Shown here: in pieces, positions 52,867 to 60,161 of the stretch
Layout: every line of letters starts with the position of its first letter
How positions within the stretch are numbered: position 1 is the first letter of the stretch
NCBI GenBank assembly: GCA_022402535.1
Contig: JAKRSD010000015.1
Coordinates: 42,870 to 106,869 of the forward strand
DNA length: 64,000 nt
Direction: 5' to 3'
Source of the DNA: Flavobacteriales bacterium
Lineage (GTDB): Bacteria; Bacteroidota; Bacteroidia; CAIKAF01
Made by a program: the position numbers and the translations under genes
The notes under the pieces: generated by a model
Database searches by the model: none
What the model saw: the letters and a program-made list of their open reading frames with translations, nothing else
Told to the model about the DNA's origin: nothing

Positions 52867-53847
52867 TTACAAACCGTGTCGTTTATTCAGCACCACGTTT
52901 TCGGCTGTCCATGCAGTTTGCCCTTTGAAAGGTTCGCTCCGTTTTTTGCATGAATCTATTCCGCATAGCTTACAGGAACTGGGCAGGCAGGGATCTATGT
53001 GTACAAAAATTTCTACATCTTTTCCATAGTGTTCCTGAATAAGCCGGTGTACGTTTTCTGCTTCTTCATGAGCTTCTTCCACCGTGTAATAAAAGGCCAG
53101 GGTAACATGGCAGTCGATATGAATGGAAGCTCCGTATTTAATAATCCGCAGGTTGTGTATGTCTATCCATTCGCTACGACGGTTTTTGTTCAGCAGATTC
53201 ACCATTTCGGCAATCAGTTTGGGGTCGGCTTCATCCATAATACCCGCCACCGATTCGCGCAGAATGGTTATTCCGGTGTACAATATATACGCTCCGAATA
53301 CTAGAGCAATCGCTGTGTCAATCCATTGTAATCCGGTAAACCGGAGCAATAAAAGACCGGCAATCAGTGCGGCAGTGCTCCAGGCATCGGAGAGCAGGTG
53401 TTTTCCGCCGGCACGTAAGGTGGCGGAGTTTGTTTTTTTACCCCGCTTCACGGCAAACCAGCCCATTCCGAAATTTATCACGCCTGTAAAAGCCGTAAGC
53501 AAAATACCGTAATCTAACCGCGAAAGCGGCTCGGGATATAACAGGCTGTACACACTTTTAATTAAAATGGCAATACCCGCTGCTGCAATCAGGCTGCCTT
53601 CAACGGTCGCCGATATGAATTCAATTTTACCGTGACCGTAAGGATGATCTTCATCTTTGGGTTTGGCCGCCAGATACAAACTATACAACGCAAACGCACC
53701 GGCCGCCACATTCACCAGCGATTCCAGCGCATCGGTAAAGATAGCGTTGGAACCCGTCAGCAGCCAGGCCATAAATTTTACGGCAGATAAAAGCACCGTA
53801 ATGCTCAGCAGCAAAGCCTGAATGCGAAAATTGGATTGGAGTTTCAT
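52867..53847 (-). CDS. Cation diffusion facilitator (CDF) transporter with Cys-rich tail
   Basis: A 326-residue metal transporter. Six membrane helices lie within 1-210. FTDALESLVN (helix 2) and HLLSDAWSTAALIAG (helix 5) carry the Asp metal-site residues, and DEDHPYGHGKIEF is the conserved loop. The C-terminal cytoplasmic domain (about 210-290) has the ferredoxin-like fold with HIDCHVTLAF and VEIFVHIDPC. The last 40 residues contain CLPSSCKLCGIDSC, a four-Cys cluster not typical of CDF proteins that may bind metal. Zn(II), Fe(II) or Mn(II) export is possible. It is divergent from miaB; a weak TAAAATTG lies near 53863. Confidence 0.88.
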   Translation of the reverse strand: MKLQSNFRIQALLLSITVLLSAVKFMAWLLTGSNAIFTDALESLVNVAAGAFALYSLYLAAKPKDEDHPYGHGKIEFISATVEGSLIAAAGIAILIKSVYSLLYPEPLSRLDYGILLTAFTGVINFGMGWFAVKRGKKTNSATLRAGGKHLLSDAWSTAALIAGLLLLRFTGLQWIDTAIALVFGAYILYTGITILRESVAGIMDEADPKLIAEMVNLLNKNRRSEWIDIHNLRIIKYGASIHIDCHVTLAFYYTVEEAHEEAENVHRLIQEHYGKDVEIFVHIDPCLPSSCKLCGIDSCKKRSEPFKGQTAWTAENVVLNKRHGL

Positions 53848-53935
53848 ATTCGTCGGGCAATTTTACGCCTTTTGCTCCGCATTTTCGCAGGTAATCGAAA
53901 GTCTGCGTTAATTTTTGCCTAAAGCGCTCTGCCAT

Positions 53936-53966
53936 TTTGACAGAATGAGCGAATTCAATACCTTTG
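53936..53966 (+). promoter_or_regulatory. Promoter of miaB operon
   Basis: TTTG (53936-53939), 19 bp, then TACCTTTG (53959-53966): one of the best matches to the Bacteroidota consensus in the window, 20 bp before the ATG at 53986. Confidence 0.8.
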
Positions 53967-53985
53967 CCCTCCTTAAATAGATTTC

Positions 53986-55428
53986 ATGCTCATATCTGAA
54001 AATAAAGTAATCGACGAAACCCGTCAGGGTGAAGCTACCGTGCTCAATGCGGAAGTAAAAGATAAAAAAGGAAACCTGTATCTGGAAAGTTACGGTTGCC
54101 AGATGAATTTTTCCGACAGCGAAATTGTGGCTTCCGTAATGGCCGAAAATGGCTATGCCACCACCCAAACGGCCGAAGATGCCGATGTAATTTTTTTGAA
54201 TACCTGCGCCATCCGCGAAAATGCGGAACAGCGGGTTCGCAAGCGCCTTTCGGAATTAAAAGCACTCAAAAAAGAAAAACCGCATCTGATGGTGGGTGTA
54301 TTGGGTTGTATGGCCGAGCGTCTGAAAGAAAAGTTTCTGGAAGAAGAAAAACTGGTGGATCTGGTGGTGGGACCGGATGCGTACCGTGATTTACCAGCTT
54401 TGGTAGAACGTACTGAGTCGGGTTCAAAATCGGTGAACGTATTACTCTCTCTCGAAGAAACCTATGCCGACATTAATCCCGTGCGCCTTACGGGGAACGG
54501 AATTTCGGCTTTTATCAGCATTATGCGCGGTTGTGATAACATGTGTTCATTCTGTGTGGTACCTTTTACCCGCGGTCGTGAACGCAGCCGCGATCCCGAA
54601 TCCATCATGAAAGAGGCCCGCGAACTGTTTGAGGCAGGCTACCGCGAAATCACCCTGTTGGGACAGAATGTGGATTCCTATCTTTGGTTCGGCGGCGGCC
54701 CCAAAAAGGAGTTTAAACTCCTTTCGGATGAAGAAAAAGCAGCTTCGGTAGATTTTGCCGATTTATTAAAAATGACTGCCGAAATCAGTCCGGAACTTCG
54801 CGTGCGTTTTACCACCTCACATCCCCGCGACTTAACGGATAAAGTGTTGCATGCCATGGCTGCTTATGACAATATCTGCAAATACATTCATTTGCCGGTG
54901 CAGTCGGGCAATACCCGTGTGCTCAGCCTCATGAACCGCGGATATTCGCGCGAATGGTATATGGACAGGGTGGAAGCGGTTCGACGGATTCTCCCTGATT
55001 GTGCCTTGAGCACCGATATCATCACGGGTTTTTGCACCGAAACGGATGAAGAACACAAAGACACCCTATCGCTGATGGAATGGGCTGCATTCGATTATTC
55101 GTATATGTTTAAATATTCCGAAAGGCCTAAAACCCCAGCAGAACGTAAATATACCGATGATATTCCGGAAGAGGTGAAAACCGCCCGGCTCACGGAAGTT
55201 ATCCAATTACAGAACCGCATGTCGCTCGAGAGCAATAAAAAAGATATAGGAAAAGTCTTCGAAGTATTGGTGGAAGGACCTTCCAAAAAATCGGTAGATG
55301 ATTTTTGCGGAAGAAACAGCCAGAATAAAATGATTGTATTTCCGAAAGGAAATGCGCAAAAAGGGCAATATGTGAAGGTAAAAGTGAACACCTGCACATC
55401 GGCCACCTTAATCGGCGAGTTGGTATAA
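53986..55428 (+). CDS. miaB: tRNA-2-methylthio-N6-dimethylallyladenosine synthase
   Basis: A 480-residue radical-SAM methylthiotransferase acting on tRNA adenosine 37. The N-terminal UPF0004 domain has three cluster cysteines: in [22 protein letters not shown] and [10 protein letters not shown]. The radical-SAM cluster motif CxxxCxxC is in [20 protein letters not shown]. The C-terminal TRAM domain is at about 410-475 ([10 protein letters not shown]). All residues are present. It has its own promoter and is followed by a sigma-54 activator 26 bp after the stop. Confidence 0.96.
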   Translation: MLISENKVIDETRQGEATVLNAEVKDKKGNLYLESYGCQMNFSDSEIVASVMAENGYATTQTAEDADVIFLNTCAIRENAEQRVRKRLSELKALKKEKPHLMVGVLGCMAERLKEKFLEEEKLVDLVVGPDAYRDLPALVERTESGSKSVNVLLSLEETYADINPVRLTGNGISAFISIMRGCDNMCSFCVVPFTRGRERSRDPESIMKEARELFEAGYREITLLGQNVDSYLWFGGGPKKEFKLLSDEEKAASVDFADLLKMTAEISPELRVRFTTSHPRDLTDKVLHAMAAYDNICKYIHLPVQSGNTRVLSLMNRGYSREWYMDRVEAVRRILPDCALSTDIITGFCTETDEEHKDTLSLMEWAAFDYSYMFKYSERPKTPAERKYTDDIPEEVKTARLTEVIQLQNRMSLESNKKDIGKVFEVLVEGPSKKSVDDFCGRNSQNKMIVFPKGNAQKGQYVKVKVNTCTSATLIGELV

Positions 55429-55454
55429 ACCGTTTCCCGTTAAATAAACATACC

Positions 55455-56696
55455 ATGAGTTTACAAGATATTAAAAACCGTTTCGGAATCATAGGCACAT
55501 CCGCCACGCTGGACAGGGCGTTGGAAATCGCCGTTCAGGTGGGTCCTACGGATATGTCGGTGCTGATTACCGGAGAAAGCGGAGTGGGTAAGGAGGTTTT
55601 TTCTAAAATCATCCACCACAGCAGTCCGCGAAAACACAACCATTTTATTGCCGTGAACTGCGGAGCCATTCCCGAAGGAACCATTGATTCTGAACTATTC
55701 GGACACGAAAAGGGTTCATTTACGGGAGCTACCGAAGCCCGTAAGGGCTATTTTGAAGTAGCCGACGGCGGCACCATTTTTTTGGATGAAGTGGCCGAAT
55801 TGCCCTTGGGTACGCAGGTGCGCCTGCTAAGGGTTTTGGAAAGCGGTGAGTTTATGCGGGTGGGGTCATCCAAAGTGCAAAAAACCGATGTGCGCGTGGT
55901 AGCAGCCACTAACGTAAATATGGCCCAGGCAGTGGAACGCAACAAATTCCGCGAAGATTTATACTACCGTCTGAACACGGTTCCTATCCGCATTCCGGCC
56001 CTGCGCGACCGCAAGGATGATATACATATTCTTTTCAGAAAATTTGCGGCCGACTTTGCCCAAAAATACCGCATTCCGCCCATCAAACTGACTGATGATG
56101 CCGTAAGTATGCTGGAAAATTATCGCTGGCCCGGAAATATCCGTCAGCTTAAAAATACGGCCGAACAAATTTCCATTCTTGAAAAAGAGCGTATCATATC
56201 GGCAGAAACGTTGTTGAAATATCTTCCCGATTACCGCGAGCGGAATCTTCCCATGCTGGTTACTTCTGCCGCAGGCGATGGGGCATTTATGGGAGGTGAT
56301 GATGCCGAAAAAGAAGTGGTGTATAAACTGCTCTTTGAAATGCGTAAGGATATCAACGACCTCAAAGGCTTGGTTTCGGGAATTTTGAAAGGGGATAAAA
56401 CCTTACACGAACAGGATGCGCAGACACTTCACCGTCTGTTCAGTCAGCCGGAACCGGAAATAGTACCTACGCAGGGCGCATATCGCCCTACATTCATCGA
56501 TACGTCTGCTCCGATTGAAGATTTGGAGCACCAGGAAGAAGTGGAAGAATCCCTTTCTTTGACAGACAAAGAAAAAGACCTGATAGAAAAAGCCTTGCAG
56601 AAACACCGCGGGAAACGCCGTTCGGCGGCTCAGGAACTGGGTATTTCGGAACGGACTTTATACCGAAAAATCAAAGAGTACGACCTGAATTTATAA
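55455..56696 (+). CDS. Sigma-54-dependent transcriptional activator, no receiver domain
   Basis: A 413-residue AAA+ enhancer-binding protein. Walker A is ITGESGVGKE (about 36), the sigma-54 loop reads GSFTGA instead of GAFTGA (a known variant), Walker B is TIFLDEVAELP, and the arginine-finger region is LYYRLNTVPIRIPALRDR. The C-terminal Fis-type helix-turn-helix is RRSAAQELGISERTLYRKIK. The AAA domain begins almost at the N-terminus, so there is no response-regulator receiver domain; control would come from other signals. An acidic stretch of about 120 residues joins AAA and HTH. It lies between miaB and lptE; the lptE start follows after 2 bp. Confidence 0.92.
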   Translation: MSLQDIKNRFGIIGTSATLDRALEIAVQVGPTDMSVLITGESGVGKEVFSKIIHHSSPRKHNHFIAVNCGAIPEGTIDSELFGHEKGSFTGATEARKGYFEVADGGTIFLDEVAELPLGTQVRLLRVLESGEFMRVGSSKVQKTDVRVVAATNVNMAQAVERNKFREDLYYRLNTVPIRIPALRDRKDDIHILFRKFAADFAQKYRIPPIKLTDDAVSMLENYRWPGNIRQLKNTAEQISILEKERIISAETLLKYLPDYRERNLPMLVTSAAGDGAFMGGDDAEKEVVYKLLFEMRKDINDLKGLVSGILKGDKTLHEQDAQTLHRLFSQPEPEIVPTQGAYRPTFIDTSAPIEDLEHQEEVEESLSLTDKEKDLIEKALQKHRGKRRSAAQELGISERTLYRKIKEYDLNL

Positions 56697-56698
56697 AC

Positions 56699-57202
56699 AT
56701 GAAAAAAGTCTTGGTTTTACTGCTCTTCGTTTCTGCCGGAATGTTTTCCTGCTCGGTGAAATATACCCTTTCGGGGCAAAGTATTCCACCCGATGCCAAA
56801 ACGGTTTCGGTAGGTTTTTTCATCAATAAGGCGCCTTTGGCCAGTCCCACATTCAGCCAGCAGTTTACCGAGGAACTGAAAACGAAATTTCAGCGCGAAA
56901 CCCGACTGCAATTGATAGGCAGCGGAGGCGATTTGGAATTTGAAGGCGCGGTAACCACTTACAATGTGGCGCCAATGGCGGTTCAGGGGAATGAAACGGC
57001 GGCCACCAACCGGCTCACCATAGGGGTTACGGTTACATATATCAATAATCTGGATGATAAACAGAACTTCACGTCTTCTTTTTCGCGTTTTGCTGATTTT
57101 TCCAGCAGCCAGAGTCTGAGTGCGGTGGAGGGCGAGTTGATTCCGGTTATCTCCGAGCAGCTGATTCAGGATATCTTCAACCGGGCTTTCATAAACTGGT
57201 AA
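56699..57202 (+). CDS. lptE: LptE-like LPS assembly lipoprotein
   Basis: A 167-residue outer-membrane lipoprotein with signal ending GMFSC. The domain YTLSGQSIPPDAKTVSVGFF, then TRLQLIGSGGDLEFEGAVTT matches the LptE family, which plugs the LptD barrel and helps insert LPS. Sequence similarity is low across LptE proteins, but length, lipobox and motif order fit. It begins 2 bp after the sigma-54 activator, and a TPR protein and secG follow; this gene order is, from memory, frequent in Bacteroidota. Confidence 0.85.
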   Translation: MKKVLVLLLFVSAGMFSCSVKYTLSGQSIPPDAKTVSVGFFINKAPLASPTFSQQFTEELKTKFQRETRLQLIGSGGDLEFEGAVTTYNVAPMAVQGNETAATNRLTIGVTVTYINNLDDKQNFTSSFSRFADFSSSQSLSAVEGELIPVISEQLIQDIFNRAFINW

Positions 57203-57213
57203 AACCAAATCAA

Positions 57214-57221
57214 TACCTTTG
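57214..57221 (+). promoter_or_regulatory. Possible -7 element before the TPR gene
   Basis: TACCTTTG; the ATG at 57233 lies only 12 bp downstream, which would leave a leader of only a few bases. It may be an internal promoter or chance. Confidence 0.4.
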
Positions 57222-57232
57222 TGCCCGCAGCC

Positions 57233-57664
57233 ATGAATGCAAAAAAGAACTACTACGATATTGAATCCGAATATGGCGATGTGCTGAACGGAAACGGAGC
57301 GGAAAGTTTCACTTTTCTGGATTGGCTTCGTTTTGCGCAGACCCACGGCATTGAAGCCGCCAAAAGACGAGAACTGGAAACCCGGGTTATTGAGAATTTT
57401 ATTAGAAATGCTCCTAAAATTAAACCCGTAGGAAAAAGTGGAGAATCGGAGTATGTGCCCGAAGTGCCCGAAGTGGATAAACGCCTGCCCGAAGCTGAAG
57501 AAATTATCTCTGAAACACTGGCTCGTATTTATGCCGAACAGGGCTTGTTTTCCAAAGCGAAAGAAATTTATAAGAAACTGAGTTTGATTAATCCGGAAAA
57601 AAGTAATTACTTTGCCGCCCTTATCAAAGAATTGAAAAAACAAGAATCCGATTTAAAGAAATAA
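57233..57664 (+). CDS. Small TPR-containing protein, unknown
   Basis: A 143-residue soluble protein. The N-terminal half (FTFLDWLRFAQTHGIE) is unlike a known domain; the C-terminal half has one clear tetratricopeptide repeat, ETLARIYAEQGLFSKAKEIY, then KKLSLINPEK. A GTG at 57221 is inside a promoter-like element, so the ATG at 57233 is chosen. It lies between lptE and secG, 2 bp before secG. Function unknown; similar small TPR proteins occur at this position in relatives, from memory. Confidence 0.78.
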   Translation: MNAKKNYYDIESEYGDVLNGNGAESFTFLDWLRFAQTHGIEAAKRRELETRVIENFIRNAPKIKPVGKSGESEYVPEVPEVDKRLPEAEEIISETLARIYAEQGLFSKAKEIYKKLSLINPEKSNYFAALIKELKKQESDLKK

Positions 57665-57666
57665 TT

Positions 57667-57999
57667 ATGCAGGTCTTTTTTGTAATACTTATCATCATTT
57701 GTGCGCTGCTTTTAATGGGCGTAGTTTTAATTCAGAATGCCAAAGGCGGTGGTTTAGCCTCAAACGTGGGTATTACTACCCAGATGCTTGGTGGCGTGAA
57801 AAAAGCGACTGACGGCATTGAAAAACTGACCTGGGGGCTTATGATTGCTTTGTTTGTGCTTTGCTTTACCTCAGGATTTTTCTTTACCCGTACTCAGGTT
57901 ACCCCTGAAAACAACGGTCCTAAAGTGGATAATATTGAAGATGTGATTCCTCCTGCTGTAATGAATCAGCCGCTGGGAATTCAGCCTACCCAAGAATAA
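57667..57999 (+). CDS. secG: Preprotein translocase subunit SecG
   Basis: A 110-residue inner-membrane protein with two membrane helices (residues 2-20 and about 56-75) joined by the conserved LIQNAKGGGLASNVG loop. It is a component of SecYEG. A hydrophilic tail of about 35 residues follows the second helix, longer than in E. coli. The gene ends the run from miaB; a terminator follows at 58025. Confidence 0.92.
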   Translation: MQVFFVILIIICALLLMGVVLIQNAKGGGLASNVGITTQMLGGVKKATDGIEKLTWGLMIALFVLCFTSGFFFTRTQVTPENNGPKVDNIEDVIPPAVMNQPLGIQPTQE

Positions 58000-58024
58000 T
58001 TTTACTTTCATACATCATATTGCA

Positions 58025-58047
58025 AAGCCGCCTTAGGGTGGCTTTTT
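58025..58047 (+). terminator. Terminator after secG
   Basis: AAGCCGCC-TTAG-GGTGGCTT with one G-U pair, then TTTT; 26 bp after the secG stop. Confidence 0.8.
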
Positions 58048-58159
58048 TATTGGTGTTAAGTAAACTATTCACCTGTTTAACGTTTATTAATAAATCATTT
58101 GACCTCATTTAATTGGTTTATATTCAGATTTTTTTACAAATTTGAGGTGGTATAGGGTG

Positions 58160-60142
58160 ATGTTCATGATTAAAAATTTATTATCCAGATATAAGAAAAT
58201 CTTTTCGGCAGCTGCTTTAGCGCTGTTTGTGTTATTGAGTTCACACACCTCGCTTCGCAAGGAGCAGGAAAAGTTGAGCGAACGGTACCATTCTGATGGC
58301 GAATTATCCTTTTTTAAAATGAATCAGGGGCTTGCCCCAGGTGAGTATTTTCTGGGTTCCAAAAATTGTAAAGGATGTCATGGCAAAGATGTATTGCAGG
58401 GTATCGCGAATGTGGATTCTGAAGGGAATGATGTAAACCTGTTTGATGACTGGGCGGCCACTATGATGGCGCTTTCGGCCAAAGACCCGTTGTGGCGGGC
58501 TCAGTTAAGCCGAGAAATTCACAACAATCCCAACCATGCGGCTTCTCTCGAAAATAAATGTACTTCCTGCCATGCGCCCATGGGGCATTATACCGCTTTC
58601 TTCAAAGGAAATAGTCCGTACAGAATTACTGATATGTTGGCCGATACTTTGGGCTTAGATGGTGTTTCCTGCATGAGCTGCCATATTCAGGGGCCGGATG
58701 CCGGTTCTCAGTATTCCGGGGTGATTCAGTTTGATACCACCCGCAAAATGTACGGACCATACGAAGACCCCATGATTGGGCCCATGCAGTTGTATACAGG
58801 TTTGATTCCTACTTATGGGCCTCACATGCATACTTCTAATGTTTGCGCCTCCTGTCATACATTGGTTACTGATGTGGTCGATTTACAGGGAAATTACACC
58901 GGTGAAAAGTTTGTGGAGCAATCCACCTATCATGAATGGGTTAATTCTTCCTATCCTTCTTTAGGAAAACCTTGTCAAACCTGCCATATGCCTAGTATTC
59001 GGGGTCCGGTGGTTATTGCTAACGATATTTTAAACCTGCCTCCGCGTTCGCCCTTTAATCTGCATAAATTTATGGGTGCCAATACCTTTATGCTTCAGTT
59101 AATGAAAGCGAACAAAGCGGCATTGGGCATCACGGCTACCGATACCAATTTTGACTCGAGTATTGTGGCAACCATGCGCCTGCTTACCAATTCCACGTTG
59201 GATTTGAACTTAAATTTCGACGGATGGATTTCCGATACGGTGGCTTCCTTTAACCTGAAACTGACCAATCTGGCGGGGCATAAGTTTCCTTCGGGTTATC
59301 CGTCGCGACGGGCATTTGTTCGTTTTGTGGCCACCACCCAACAGGGCGACACATTATTCAAATCCGGGATGTTAGATCCCACTTACGAACTTGTGGGTCA
59401 TGATGCCAATTACGAACCCCATCATCAACTGATTACATCCGATAATCAGGTGCAGATTTACGAAATGGTGATGACGGATGTGGCCGGAAACCGCACCACC
59501 TTATTGGAACGGGCCAAACTCAAAGTGAAAGATAATCGGTTGGTGCCGCTGGGCTTTTTGAATACTTCGCCGGTTTACGATACGGTTTACGTGGCCGGCA
59601 CAAACGGAGATCCTGACTTTAATGTGGAAAATGGATCTGAAGGCTCCGGTACAGATCGTATTACGTATCATATCCGGGTTCCCGGGGGAAGTAATTTAAC
59701 CGGAAGCATCAATGTGTATGCTCAGGTCTTTTATCAGGCTGTGCCTCCGCGCTGGGTTTCGGAAATGTTTGATGTAAACACACCCGAAATAAACACGTTC
59801 GAATCCATGTACAATTCGGCCGATAAGTCGCCGGTTTTGGTGGCTTCTACGCAGATGTTGTTTGTGCTTACGCCCAACATGTCTGTGAATGAAACGGATT
59901 TGGGACAAGCCTTGGTCATAGGACCAAATCCCACCGTAGATGGAATGGTACACATCATTTCTCAGACGGGTCTAACCATCCGTTCTATTGAGATTTTTGA
60001 TATGTCGGGCAGAAGAATTGAATCGATTCAACAGATTACCGCACAGCAGTTGAATTATGTGCTCAGTGGCCCTTCGGGTCAATACATCATTAAATTGGAA
60101 ACCGATAAAGGAAACTATATTAAAAAAGTTGTTAAGCTATAA
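58160..60142 (+). CDS. Secreted five-heme c-type cytochrome with T9SS sorting domain
   Basis: A 660-residue protein. After a signal-like segment (FSAAALALFVLLSS) there are five CxxCH heme sites: CKGCH, CTSCH, CMSCH, CASCH and CQTCH, all in the first 280 residues. The remainder is beta-rich (LAGHKFPSGYPSRRAFVRF near 370-390) and ends with a T9SS-type domain (VIGPNPTVDGMVHIISQ, then IKLETDKGNYIKKVVKL). It should be assembled with hemes in the periplasm and then exported to the surface or outside, where it could pass electrons to external acceptors. The start is ATG 58160 or 58166; the longer TTG frame from 58142 is rejected. An FG-GAP protein follows after 19 bp. Confidence 0.88.
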   Translation: MFMIKNLLSRYKKIFSAAALALFVLLSSHTSLRKEQEKLSERYHSDGELSFFKMNQGLAPGEYFLGSKNCKGCHGKDVLQGIANVDSEGNDVNLFDDWAATMMALSAKDPLWRAQLSREIHNNPNHAASLENKCTSCHAPMGHYTAFFKGNSPYRITDMLADTLGLDGVSCMSCHIQGPDAGSQYSGVIQFDTTRKMYGPYEDPMIGPMQLYTGLIPTYGPHMHTSNVCASCHTLVTDVVDLQGNYTGEKFVEQSTYHEWVNSSYPSLGKPCQTCHMPSIRGPVVIANDILNLPPRSPFNLHKFMGANTFMLQLMKANKAALGITATDTNFDSSIVATMRLLTNSTLDLNLNFDGWISDTVASFNLKLTNLAGHKFPSGYPSRRAFVRFVATTQQGDTLFKSGMLDPTYELVGHDANYEPHHQLITSDNQVQIYEMVMTDVAGNRTTLLERAKLKVKDNRLVPLGFLNTSPVYDTVYVAGTNGDPDFNVENGSEGSGTDRITYHIRVPGGSNLTGSINVYAQVFYQAVPPRWVSEMFDVNTPEINTFESMYNSADKSPVLVASTQMLFVLTPNMSVNETDLGQALVIGPNPTVDGMVHIISQTGLTIRSIEIFDMSGRRIESIQQITAQQLNYVLSGPSGQYIIKLETDKGNYIKKVVKL

Positions 60143-60161
60143 ATTAAATTTTACCTTGTTT

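Noticed and set aside
56717..57643. 308-codon minus-strand frame opposite lptE and the TPR gene
   Set aside because: It is antisense to two convincing genes with lipobox and TPR motifs, is rich in Phe/Arg/Asn as expected for a shadow frame, and has no domain.
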